A stretch of DNA of 39,967 nucleotides, taken from the NCBI RefSeq assembly GCF_003269065.1, contig NZ_QLTA01000049.1, forward strand, positions 1 to 39,967. The letters run 5' to 3'. The notes under the pieces are model-generated. The model saw only the letters and a program-made list of their open reading frames with translations, was not told the DNA's origin and did not search any database. A program made the position numbers and the translations under genes. This DNA comes from Paracidovorax anthurii (GTDB lineage: Bacteria; Pseudomonadota; Gammaproteobacteria; Burkholderiales; Burkholderiaceae_C). Positions 1 through 6,800 of the stretch are shown here, piece after piece (the first letter of the stretch is position 1; each line of letters starts with the position of its first letter).

Positions 1-276
1 CGCCACTGGAAGAAGCCGAGTCCGGGATCGGAGCAGCGCAACGAAGCCATCCGGGCGTGCCAGCGTTTGGGCCGCAGCGTCTGGAAGAAGTGGAGCGGCT
101 ACCACCGGCGCAGCCTTGTCGAGACGAAGATGCACTGCTTCAAGCGACTGGGCGAACGGGTGACGGCGCGCACGTTCGAGCATCAGGTGGTGGAGTTGCA
201 TGTCCGCGTGGCCGTACTCAACCGCTTCAGCCAGATCGGTCGTCCTCAAACCGTTCTGGTGGCCGCCATGGCATAA
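1..276 (+). CDS. IS5-family transposase, C-terminal fragment
   Basis: The frame is open from the first base of the window and ends with TAA at 274-276, giving 91 residues of the C-terminus. The segment containing Ser-Leu-Val-Glu-Thr-Lys-Met is typical of the region carrying the last acidic residue (E) of the DDE catalytic triad in IS5-family transposases. It is followed by the usual basic tail with Val-Ala-Val-Leu-Asn-Arg-Phe. The enzyme would catalyse cut-and-paste transposition of the element. The 5' part is outside the window. A longer overlapping reading frame at 57-314 is a frame shadow. Family assignment is from remembered motifs, not a search. Confidence 0.8.
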   Translation, partial: RHWKKPSPGSEQRNEAIRACQRLGRSVWKKWSGYHRRSLVETKMHCFKRLGERVTARTFEHQVVELHVRVAVLNRFSQIGRPQTVLVAAMA

Positions 277-311
277 ATCCGTCTGGGGTTGGGGCTATGC
301 CGTCTTCGAAC

Positions 312-330
312 TGATTTGTGCAACAAAGCC
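312..330. repeat. right terminal inverted repeat of the IS
   Basis: The stretch TGATTTGTGCAACAAAGCC has the form of an IS5/IS903-type terminal repeat read from inside out. The matching left repeat is not in the window. It ends 29 bases before the start codon of the small peptide gene at 360. Confidence 0.6.
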
Positions 331-344
331 CTTTTAAACCATAA

Positions 345-355
345 AGGAAAGGAAA
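345..355 (+). promoter_or_regulatory. ribosome binding site of the small peptide gene
   Basis: A double purine-rich Shine-Dalgarno stretch (AGGAAAGGAAA) ends four bases before the ATG at 360. It supports translation of the 87-codon gene and fixes its start. Between this site and the IS end at about 330 there is no room for a complete promoter. Confidence 0.7.
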
Positions 356-359
356 TCCC

Positions 360-623
360 ATGCCTGATCCGACCAAACCCGTCACCCTGGACCTCCAGGA
401 TCTCGCGGTAAATGAGAGGGGAGAACTCCATATCGCCAACCCGGAACTCGTCACGAAGCTCAAGCAGAGCATCGCCGACAGCGTCCGGCCGGGCGCAGCG
501 GCCGCCGACAACTACGTGGGCTGCGGCGGCAATGCCTACCAATGCGGAAAGAGCGGCGCATCCGGAATGGATGAGCTGATCAACGTCGCGCGCAACGCCA
601 AGCTGGCCAAGACGGGCGGCTGA
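360..623 (+). CDS. putative RiPP precursor peptide (87 aa, CX6C)
   Basis: This 87-residue peptide has a strong ribosome binding site and sits 85 bases upstream of a radical SAM gene on the same strand. That is the layout of ribosomally made, post-translationally modified peptides. Residues 1-48 are charged and look like a leader. Residues 50-69 form a Gly/Ser-rich segment with Tyr52, Cys55, Cys62 and Tyr60 (Cys-X6-Cys), the likely modified core. A hydrophilic tail follows and the protein ends in Gly-Gly. It has no signal peptide or membrane segment. The two cysteines or the nearby aromatic and Asn residues are plausible targets for a thioether or C-C crosslink, but the chemistry is inference. 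I do not recognise the family. Confidence 0.7.
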   Translation: MPDPTKPVTLDLQDLAVNERGELHIANPELVTKLKQSIADSVRPGAAAADNYVGCGGNAYQCGKSGASGMDELINVARNAKLAKTGG

Positions 624-708
624 CCGCGCACCAGGCCGCTGTATCGCAGGGCTGGCCGGCAGCCACGGCGGCACCCAGCCCTGCACCATTTTTCGGGAGG
701 TTCCGACC

Positions 709-1701
709 ATGGAAGCGACGACGACCCCAGACACCGGGCACCTGCGCGATCTCGCCATGCTGTGCACCAACGACGTCCTCGAATTGCATCTGCTGCCGAC
801 CGAGCAATGCAATTTCCGCTGCACGTACTGCTACGAGGATTTCCAGCAGGGCCGCATGCCGCCCGAGGTGGTCCATGGCGTGAAGCGCCTCATCGACCGC
901 CGGGCGCCCTCGCTGCAGCTGCTCAGCATCGCGTGGTTCGGGGGCGAGCCCCTGAAGGCGCTCTCCATCGTGGAGGACATTTCCCGGCATGCCTGCGCCG
1001 CGGGAAGCCGCCACGGTTTCAGGTTCCGCGGCTCCATGACGACCAACGGGTGGGACCTCGGGCTGGACACCCTCTCCCGCCTCGTCGCCCTGGAAGTGCG
1101 GGACTACCAGATCACGCTGGACGGCCCGGCGGCCATCCACGACGCGGTGCGCGTGCGCGCGGATGGCGCCCCCACCTACGAGAGGATCTGGTCGCACCTG
1201 TGCGCGGCGCAGGCCTCGCCGCTCCCGTTCAACATCACGCTGCGGCTCCACATCCGGCCCGACACCGCCGAAGAGATCGCCCGCTGGATACCCGAAGTGG
1301 AACGCACCCTGCTCAGGGATTCCCGCTTCAAGGTCCTGGTCAAGACCGTGGAGCATCTGGGAGGCCCGCGGGACGCGATCGTCCCGGTGTACCGCAGCGA
1401 CCGCGAACGCGAGGCGGCCGTGGCGCCGCTCTACCGCGCGCTGGGCGCCCGCAGCGCCTTCCGCACGGACATCTACGCGCGGGCCTGCTACGCGGGGCGG
1501 CCCAATGCCTGGGTGATCCGCTCCAATGGGGACCTGGCCCGCTGCACCGTGGCGCTGAAGGACCCGGCCAACCGCGTCGGCCATCTCACGCCGGACGGAG
1601 ACATGGAGATCGACCAGGACCGGCTGCGCCCCTGGTTCCACGGCCTGCCCAGCCTCGCGAACGACATCATCTCGTGCCCGGCCCACTCGCTGCCCCGGTG
1701 A
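709..1701 (+). CDS. radical SAM enzyme with twitch-like C-terminal cysteines
   Basis: This 330-residue protein carries the radical SAM cluster motif CX3CX2C at Cys34, Cys38 and Cys41 (CNFRCTYC), then the Gly-Gly-Glu-Pro SAM-binding motif (WFGGEPL). The C-terminal part has Cys260-X13-Gly-X4-Cys279, a gap, and Cys323. This matches the twitch pattern CX9-15GX4C-gap-C that binds one auxiliary iron-sulfur cluster. Related proteins modify peptides (sactipeptide, ranthipeptide and cyclophane synthases), so it probably acts on the peptide encoded just upstream. The start at 709 follows GGGAGG. The stop TGA overlaps the ATG of the next gene (TGATG), implying translational coupling. The frame after the stop would encode a further SPASM-like CX2CX5C motif, discussed under findings. 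Confidence 0.85.
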   Translation: MEATTTPDTGHLRDLAMLCTNDVLELHLLPTEQCNFRCTYCYEDFQQGRMPPEVVHGVKRLIDRRAPSLQLLSIAWFGGEPLKALSIVEDISRHACAAGSRHGFRFRGSMTTNGWDLGLDTLSRLVALEVRDYQITLDGPAAIHDAVRVRADGAPTYERIWSHLCAAQASPLPFNITLRLHIRPDTAEEIARWIPEVERTLLRDSRFKVLVKTVEHLGGPRDAIVPVYRSDREREAAVAPLYRALGARSAFRTDIYARACYAGRPNAWVIRSNGDLARCTVALKDPANRVGHLTPDGDMEIDQDRLRPWFHGLPSLANDIISCPAHSLPR

Positions 1702-2780
1702 TGCGGAACGTGCCCGCCGGCATCGGCCTGCTCACGGGGCGCCGCCGCCACCCGCACTGGCCCCTGGACCCATGGCATGCCGTGGTCGCGGACGTCCTGC
1801 GCGAAGCCTCGCCCCTCTTGCAGCTGGAGAGCTACTGCGTCGCGCTGAACAACGCCGCGCTGATCGAACTGATGCTCGGGCGCGGCGAAGATGCGCGGAG
1901 CCTGTGCCTGCAGCAGATACGGCTGCTGATGCACCTACCCGCCGGGCTGCGCGCCCGCGCCCGGTTGTTCATCTGGCAGCCGGTCATCAATCTCGCGCGC
2001 ATGCAGATACGTTCGGCGCCGCAGCAGGGCATCGGCTGGCTGCGCGCGCTGCGGGCCGCCGCCGGCGGAGAGCGGGAGGCGGGCCTTCCCCCGTGGCTCG
2101 CCGAGCCCGTGGCATTCGCGGCCCGCGAGACCGAACACCCCGGCGTGCGCCTGTGGCTGCAGGAAGCGGCCATGACCGAGGCCCTGCAGGCCGGGCTCCG
2201 GCTGCGCGATCCGGCGCTGTTTGCCGACGCGCTGCGCGATGGCGCCGGCGACGCCGGCAGCCATCCCCTGCTGCAGGCGCTGAAGGCCGAGGCCGAGCTG
2301 CTGCAGGACATCTGGCAGGGCCAGGAACCGGAGATGCACCGGGCCGCGAAGGCCCCGGTGCCCTGCGTCGTCGCCCTGGCCCACCTCGCCGGCTGGTGCG
2401 CCCTGGAATCCCGCCCAGGGCAGCCGGACTGGCACGGCCTGCTCGCCGTGGCGGTGGGCCAGTTACTGGGCCTCGCGGACAGCGCCGATTTCAACCACGA
2501 ACTGCTCGGGCAACTGGCCCTCTCGCTCGCACGGATCGACGCCGCGCAGGGCTGGGAACACAAGGACGGGAGCGCATGGCTCGCCCGCGCCGCGGCGCAT
2601 TTCGAACGGCGGCAGGACGAGGTATGGGAAGCCCGCCTCCTGGCCTGCGGCCCACCGGGCCCGGACCACCGGCTCGAAGCACTGCGCAGGCATTCGCGCT
2701 ACCCCGGGGTCGGAAACGATGCCTCGCGCGCTCGGCCGCTTCCCGCCCCGCTCTCGTCCATCGCGCAGGCCGTGGTCTGA
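1701..2780 (+). CDS. uncharacterised helical protein coupled to the radical SAM gene
   Basis: The 359-residue product starts at the ATG that overlaps the radical SAM stop codon. Third codon positions are almost all G/C from the very first codons, which supports this frame. The sequence is rich in Ala, Leu and Arg and predicted to be largely alpha-helical (for example residues 30-75 and 150-260), reminiscent of TPR-like or helical-repeat scaffolds. I see no enzyme motif, signal peptide or membrane segment. By position it could be a partner or chaperone of the radical SAM enzyme, a peptide-recognition protein, or an immunity or export accessory factor; none of these can be shown from the sequence. 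It ends nine bases from the convergent gene on the other strand. Confidence 0.7.
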   Translation: MRNVPAGIGLLTGRRRHPHWPLDPWHAVVADVLREASPLLQLESYCVALNNAALIELMLGRGEDARSLCLQQIRLLMHLPAGLRARARLFIWQPVINLARMQIRSAPQQGIGWLRALRAAAGGEREAGLPPWLAEPVAFAARETEHPGVRLWLQEAAMTEALQAGLRLRDPALFADALRDGAGDAGSHPLLQALKAEAELLQDIWQGQEPEMHRAAKAPVPCVVALAHLAGWCALESRPGQPDWHGLLAVAVGQLLGLADSADFNHELLGQLALSLARIDAAQGWEHKDGSAWLARAAAHFERRQDEVWEARLLACGPPGPDHRLEALRRHSRYPGVGNDASRARPLPAPLSSIAQAVV

Positions 2781-2789
2781 AGTGCCACG

Positions 2790-5015
2790 TCAGCCCGGGC
2801 GCGCCTGCAGCCAGTCCCGCAGCCGCGGCAGCTCCAGGGGTGGAGCGATGTGGTAGCCCTGGCCCTCATTGCAGCCCATGTGCAGCAGCGCATCCCAGCT
2901 TGCGGCGTCCTCGATGCCTTCGGCCATCACCCGCAACCCCAGCTGGCGCCCCAGTTGCACGATCATCTCGGCGATGCGCGCCCCCTGGGCGCCGCGGGGC
3001 TGGCGCACGAAGCTGCGGTCGATCTTGATGCGGTCCAGCGGCAGCCGCTCCAGATAGCTCAGCGAGGAGTAGCCGGTTCCGAAGTCGTCGATGGCGATGC
3101 TGACGCCATCGGCCCGCAGCGAGGCCAGCGTGGACTGCAGCAACTGGGTGGGCACCACGGCGACGGATTCGGTGATCTCCAGCTCCAGGCGCTGTGCCTG
3201 CAGCCTGGCCGCGGCCAGCGCCATGCGCACCGTGTCGAGGAAGCCGGGGTCCTGCAACTGCGCCACCGAGACGTTGACGGCCATGCGCATCGGCGCCTGC
3301 CCGGCATCGATCAGCGCCCGCATGGTCTGGCAGGCGGTGACCAGCACCCACTGCCCCAGCGGCACGATGAGCCCGGAATGCTCCGCCATCGGAATGAAAT
3401 CATCGGGGGAAACGAAGCGCCCGTCCCCGGTGCGCCACCGCAGCAGGGCCTCCAGCCCCACGAGCGCGCCCGTCTCCAGGTGGAGCTGCGGCTGGTAGAC
3501 CAGAAACAGTTGTGCGTTGTCGATGGCGGCCCGCAGGTCCACCAGCAGCATCGCCCGGTCGCGCGCCTCCGTGCCCATGTGGTCCAGGTACTGCAGGTGC
3601 TGCCCGCGGTGGTCGCGCTTGGCGCGCTTGAGGGCGATGGTGGCGTCCTTGACCAGATCGACGCCGGCCTGGGCCTGGGCGGGCAGGTGCACATAGCCGC
3701 AGGTGAGCGAGACCTTGTGCGGCACGCCATCCACGGCGGGCGGCGGGCGCAGGCACTGCAGCAACTGCGGCAGCGCCACACGGCCCGCCTCGCCCAGCAC
3801 GCCGAAGGTGTCGGACCCCACGCGCGCCAGCAGCACGCCGGGCGGCAGCGCGTCGGCCAGCCGGCGGGCCACGGCCTCCAGCAGCCGGTCGCCGAAGCGG
3901 TGGCCCATCACGTCGTTGGCGGCGCAGAAGTCGTCGATGTCGATCAGCGCCAGGATGTGGTCCTGCGCGCCGCCGCGGCGCACGCATTCGTCCACCTTCT
4001 CCACGAAGTGGGCGCGGTTGGGCAAGCGCACCAGCGGGTCGTAGTAGGCGAAGCGGTGCAGCCGGTCCAGCAGGTCGCGGTTGTGCAGCAAGGTGCTCAG
4101 GTTGACGGTGAACACGTCCAGCAACGGGCTGTCCAGCGCCCTGTGCGGGCCCGGCGTGTCCACGAAGACGACCATGCCCCGTTCGTTCCGGCTGCCGATG
4201 TACAGAGCAATGCCGCCCTCGTCCCCGTGGATGTTGTGGCCGAACTTCAGCGCACGGCACAGCAGCCGCTGCCAGCGGGAGTCGGGCATGGCCCCCAGCG
4301 TCTGGCCGATGAGGCCGGCGAACGGCCCCGTGGCGGCCACCACCTGGCAGCGCTCGGCGGTGCTGCCGTTCAGCGCGCACACGATGCCCCGCTCGGGCAC
4401 GCCCAGCAGCGCCGCGAGCTGGACGATGACGCTCGATGCGAAGGCCTGGAGATCGGTTGCCTCCAGCAGCGCCGCGCTGGAGCGCACGATCAGCTCCAGG
4501 CTGCGGCGGCTGGCCTCGATGGCGCAGCGCTGCTCGTACGAGCGGATGGAAGTGAGGACCACGGGCAGCAGGCGGCCCGGCGTCAGTTCGGATTTGGCGC
4601 GGTAATCGTTGATGTCGAACCGCAGCAGCATGTCCTGGTCCGGCATCTGCCCGGCCTGCGCGGTGCGCAGCACGATGCGGGTGTTGCGCAGCCCCGCCGT
4701 GTGGCGCACGAAGTCCAGCAGGTCCAGCCCCACCCCGGCGCGGTCCCAGGCCATGCCGAGCAGGACCACGGCCACATCGGGCTCGCCCAGCAGCATGGCA
4801 CGGGCTTCTTCGCTGGTGTGCGCATGCAGGCACGCGAGGGCGCGGCCCATCAGCTCCTGCCCCTCCAGCGCCGCGTGGGCTGTGGCATGCACGTCCAGGT
4901 CGCCATCGACCACCAGCACCCGCCACCGCGGCGCCGGGCACGGGGCGCCGGATACCGGCGGCGGCATGCAGTCCGCGTCGGCGAGGGGCGCATCCCGCCC
5001 GATCTCGATGCTCAT
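2790..5015 (-). CDS. degenerate receiver-DUF3369-GGDEF-EAL protein (c-di-GMP phosphodiesterase)
   Basis: The 741-residue protein is a probable cyclic-di-GMP phosphodiesterase. The N-terminus (about 30-150) has a response-regulator fold, but the phosphoacceptor Asp position reads Val-Val-Leu-Leu-Gly, so it is probably not phosphorylated, although the conserved Lys region (AKSELT) remains. A DUF3369-like sensory segment follows. The GGDEF domain is degenerate (GSDTF), so no cyclase activity is expected. The EAL domain looks complete: GLEALLRW, ITES, DDFGTGYSSL and KIDRSF are all present. The start at 5015 gives an ATGA overlap with the diguanylate cyclase gene upstream; an earlier in-frame ATG at 5048 would overlap it more. 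Co-transcription with an active cyclase suggests paired synthesis and breakdown of c-di-GMP. Confidence 0.85.
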   Translation of the reverse strand: MSIEIGRDAPLADADCMPPPVSGAPCPAPRWRVLVVDGDLDVHATAHAALEGQELMGRALACLHAHTSEEARAMLLGEPDVAVVLLGMAWDRAGVGLDLLDFVRHTAGLRNTRIVLRTAQAGQMPDQDMLLRFDINDYRAKSELTPGRLLPVVLTSIRSYEQRCAIEASRRSLELIVRSSAALLEATDLQAFASSVIVQLAALLGVPERGIVCALNGSTAERCQVVAATGPFAGLIGQTLGAMPDSRWQRLLCRALKFGHNIHGDEGGIALYIGSRNERGMVVFVDTPGPHRALDSPLLDVFTVNLSTLLHNRDLLDRLHRFAYYDPLVRLPNRAHFVEKVDECVRRGGAQDHILALIDIDDFCAANDVMGHRFGDRLLEAVARRLADALPPGVLLARVGSDTFGVLGEAGRVALPQLLQCLRPPPAVDGVPHKVSLTCGYVHLPAQAQAGVDLVKDATIALKRAKRDHRGQHLQYLDHMGTEARDRAMLLVDLRAAIDNAQLFLVYQPQLHLETGALVGLEALLRWRTGDGRFVSPDDFIPMAEHSGLIVPLGQWVLVTACQTMRALIDAGQAPMRMAVNVSVAQLQDPGFLDTVRMALAAARLQAQRLELEITESVAVVPTQLLQSTLASLRADGVSIAIDDFGTGYSSLSYLERLPLDRIKIDRSFVRQPRGAQGARIAEMIVQLGRQLGLRVMAEGIEDAASWDALLHMGCNEGQGYHIAPPLELPRLRDWLQARPG

Positions 5016-5632
5016 GGGCTCGGCGTTTCCGCCGTATTCTTCGCGCACACCACGCAGTTGCGGCCGCGGCGCTTGGCCCCGTACAGGGCCTCGTCGGCCA
5101 GGCCGTAGGCATCGTCGAAGCCGCTGCCGCCCTGCAGCCAGCTCACGCCGAAGCTGGCGGTGATACGGCTGCCGTCCGGCAGGCCGAAATCAAAGGCCTC
5201 GATGGCCTGGCGCGCGGCCTCGGCCACCCGTTCGCACGCCAGTCCGTCCTGCCCGGAAAGCAGCACGGTGAACTCCTCCCCTCCCACCCGGCCGATCTGC
5301 GCCGTGGCGGGCACGACGGACTTCAGGCAATCGACGACGCCGCGGATCACCCGGTCGCCCGTCGGATGGCCGAAGCTGTCGTTCACCCGCTTGAAATGGT
5401 CGATGTCCAGCACGATCAGCGCCACGCTGCCGATCGCGAACTGGCCATTGACCTGCTCGATGATCGCGGCGCGGTTGAGCACGGCCGTCAGCGGGTCATG
5501 CGTGGCACGGTAGTGCAGCTGGTCCGCCAGCTCGGTCAGGCGCTGGTTGAGCTGGTTCATCTCCAGCTCGGCGCGATCGCTGCGGCGCACGAGGCGCCGC
5601 GTCTCGCGCAGCAGCCGCTCGTAGGCGGTCAA
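5012..5632 (-). CDS. siaD: SiaD-like diguanylate cyclase, apparently frameshifted at its 5' end
   Basis: The GGDEF domain is intact (RVGGEEF active site; LDIDHFKRVNDSFGH metal and nucleotide motif), so the product could make c-di-GMP. In this frame the only usable initiation codon is a TTG at 5632 without a visible Shine-Dalgarno site, giving 206 residues. The frame continues upstream without a stop or an ATG/GTG start, encoding protein-like sequence typical of SiaD N-termini. An ATG at 5766, four bases after the siaC stop, is out of frame by one base. Adding one C to the C6 run at 5745-5750 (G6 on the + strand) would join them into a 251-residue protein, the usual SiaD size. I see either a real frameshift, slippage, or a sequence error. 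It is the last gene of the siaABCD set and overlaps the EAL gene. Confidence 0.8.
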   Translation of the reverse strand: MTAYERLLRETRRLVRRSDRAELEMNQLNQRLTELADQLHYRATHDPLTAVLNRAAIIEQVNGQFAIGSVALIVLDIDHFKRVNDSFGHPTGDRVIRGVVDCLKSVVPATAQIGRVGGEEFTVLLSGQDGLACERVAEAARQAIEAFDFGLPDGSRITASFGVSWLQGGSGFDDAYGLADEALYGAKRRGRNCVVCAKNTAETPSP

Positions 5633-5766
5633 CAGGTCGCCCAGGGCCTGGCGGCAGCCCGAAGCCTGCGGCTCGGTGCATGAAGGCGCGTCATAGGCCG
5701 AGCGGGCGGCCAGCAGCGCACGGTGCTCGGACTCGAAGAGGTCCGGGGGGTGGAGATGCGGTCCAT
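5633..5766 (-). other. displaced 5' part of siaD with a six-base homopolymer
   Basis: On the - strand, ATG at 5766 opens a frame that meets CCCCCC at 5750-5745. In the present sequence this frame stops after about 45 codons. A seventh C would shift it into the GGDEF frame, giving M-D-R-I-S-T-P-P-D-L-F-E and onward through the conserved linker into the cyclase domain. This stretch therefore looks like the true start of siaD disrupted by a single-base deletion. Confidence 0.65.
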
Positions 5767-5769
5767 CGG

Positions 5770-6159
5770 TCAGGACGGCATCACCGGATGGCTGGTGAAC
5801 TCGAGATCGGGGAAGTCATCGCTCAGCTCCTGCCCGAATTCGAGGATGGTGTCGTCCTCTTCGTCGTGGTACCAGTGCAGCGCCACGGGGTTGCCCGCCT
5901 CGACCGCATCGTTGAGCGCATCGATGAGGTTGAAGAGCATCTTGGTGCTGGAGCTGTTGAAGTACGCGAGCGCGATGTGCACCTCGATGCGCTGGCCGCT
6001 CAACTGCGCCAGGTAGTCCTTGAGCCGCGCGATGATGCCGCCATAGAAGGCGGCGGCATTCTCGGGATAGGACTCGCCGCGCAGGCTCAGGGTGTGCCTG
6101 TCGAACTGGAAATCCACCTCGGGAGAGCTGGGGGTCGGTGCGATGTAAAGATGGTCCAT
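5770..6159 (-). CDS. siaC: SiaC family protein (DUF1987)
   Basis: A 129-residue protein of the DUF1987 family, similar to SiaC of Pseudomonas. In that pathway unphosphorylated SiaC binds and activates the diguanylate cyclase SiaD, SiaB phosphorylates SiaC, and SiaA removes the phosphate. The family phosphoacceptor lies in a Ser/Thr-rich loop; here residues 68-72 read Asn-Ser-Ser-Ser-Thr followed by Lys-Met-Leu-Phe, the matching place. The single-domain length is normal for the family. It sits between siaB and siaD in the canonical order, which strongly supports the call. Role in biofilm or aggregation control is known for Pseudomonas and only inferred here. Confidence 0.88.
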   Translation of the reverse strand: MDHLYIAPTPSSPEVDFQFDRHTLSLRGESYPENAAAFYGGIIARLKDYLAQLSGQRIEVHIALAYFNSSSTKMLFNLIDALNDAVEAGNPVALHWYHDEEDDTILEFGQELSDDFPDLEFTSHPVMPS

Positions 6160-6192
6160 GCGTGATCTCTTCTCTGGGGCCGCCGGGGCAGG

Positions 6193-6765
6193 TCAGATCG
6201 CCGCCTTCAGGTAGAAGACGGGGGCGCCTGCCGCGCCCTGCGCGGCATCGAAGTCGAACTCCAGCGGCTCGCTGGCATCGCGGGCGACCGTGAGAAAGCC
6301 CATGCCGGCGCCCTTGCTGCCCGACGGCGTTTCCTCGCGCAGCGTCTGGCGGTAGGCCTGCTTGATCTCGTCGAGCGTCATGCTGCGCAGCCGCTCTAGC
6401 TTGGAGCGCAGATCCTCGGCCGTCCCCGCCTCGATGGGGTTGGCACACAGCAGCAGAAAGCGGCCGTCGGCCTCGCGGCGGATGCAGACCGAACCATGGC
6501 GCAGTTCGCCGTCGGGCTGGCTGGGCGCCGTGAGCGTGTCGGCGGAGTAATGGATGATGTTCTGCGCCATTTCGATGAACGACGAGAACAGCTTGCGCCG
6601 CGTGGGACCGGCCACTCCGGCCACCTCCAGCTGCAGCTTCACGGCGTCGGCCATGGCGGCGACGATGTGCTGCGAGAAGTAGCCCACGTAGTAGAAGATG
6701 ACCTGGTGTTCGCGGGCCACGCTGAAGAAGGGGCCGTACTTGCCGGCGATCAAGGGGGAAGGCAT
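6193..6765 (-). CDS. siaB: SiaB family protein kinase
   Basis: The 190-residue protein belongs to the SiaB/DUF6272 group, small GHKL-fold kinases that phosphorylate SiaC. The ATP-binding N-box region is visible as SFIEMAQNIIHYS (about residues 60-75), and a Gly-rich segment (SKGAGMGFLTVARD) near residue 155 fits the nucleotide lid. The start at 6765 was chosen because the conserved opening (PLIAGKYGPFFSVAREH) begins right after it; the longer open frame upstream runs antisense to nothing useful and overlaps the phosphatase gene. It lies 35 bases downstream of the phosphatase gene and 33 bases before siaC, consistent with one operon. Confidence 0.85.
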   Translation of the reverse strand: MPSPLIAGKYGPFFSVAREHQVIFYYVGYFSQHIVAAMADAVKLQLEVAGVAGPTRRKLFSSFIEMAQNIIHYSADTLTAPSQPDGELRHGSVCIRREADGRFLLLCANPIEAGTAEDLRSKLERLRSMTLDEIKQAYRQTLREETPSGSKGAGMGFLTVARDASEPLEFDFDAAQGAAGAPVFYLKAAI

Positions 6766-6800
6766 CAGGGTCGGGTCCGTCGGAAAAAAGAGGATCGGCC

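Larger units (their letters stand above)
1..330 (+). mobile_element. IS5-like insertion sequence, 3' part
   Basis: This is the right-hand portion of an insertion sequence cut off by the window edge. It contains the C-terminal end of a DDE transposase (1-276), a short non-coding tail, and a terminal-inverted-repeat-like end at about 312-330. Read outward-in on the opposite strand, that end is GGCTTTGTTGCACAAATC, which resembles the ends of IS5/IS903-group elements. The left end and target duplication lie outside the window, so the exact boundary (330 or 331) and completeness cannot be settled here. Confidence 0.75.

Noticed and set aside
1699-1701. TGA read as selenocysteine in the radical SAM gene
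   Set aside because: No Sec insertion element is evident and the downstream ATG overlaps the stop in a normal coupling arrangement; the downstream frame has the better codon bias.
2850-5108. 752-codon + strand open frame rich in His, Gln and Ala
   Set aside because: It is the antisense shadow of the GGDEF-EAL gene; composition is that of a reversed GC-rich frame and no family motif is present.
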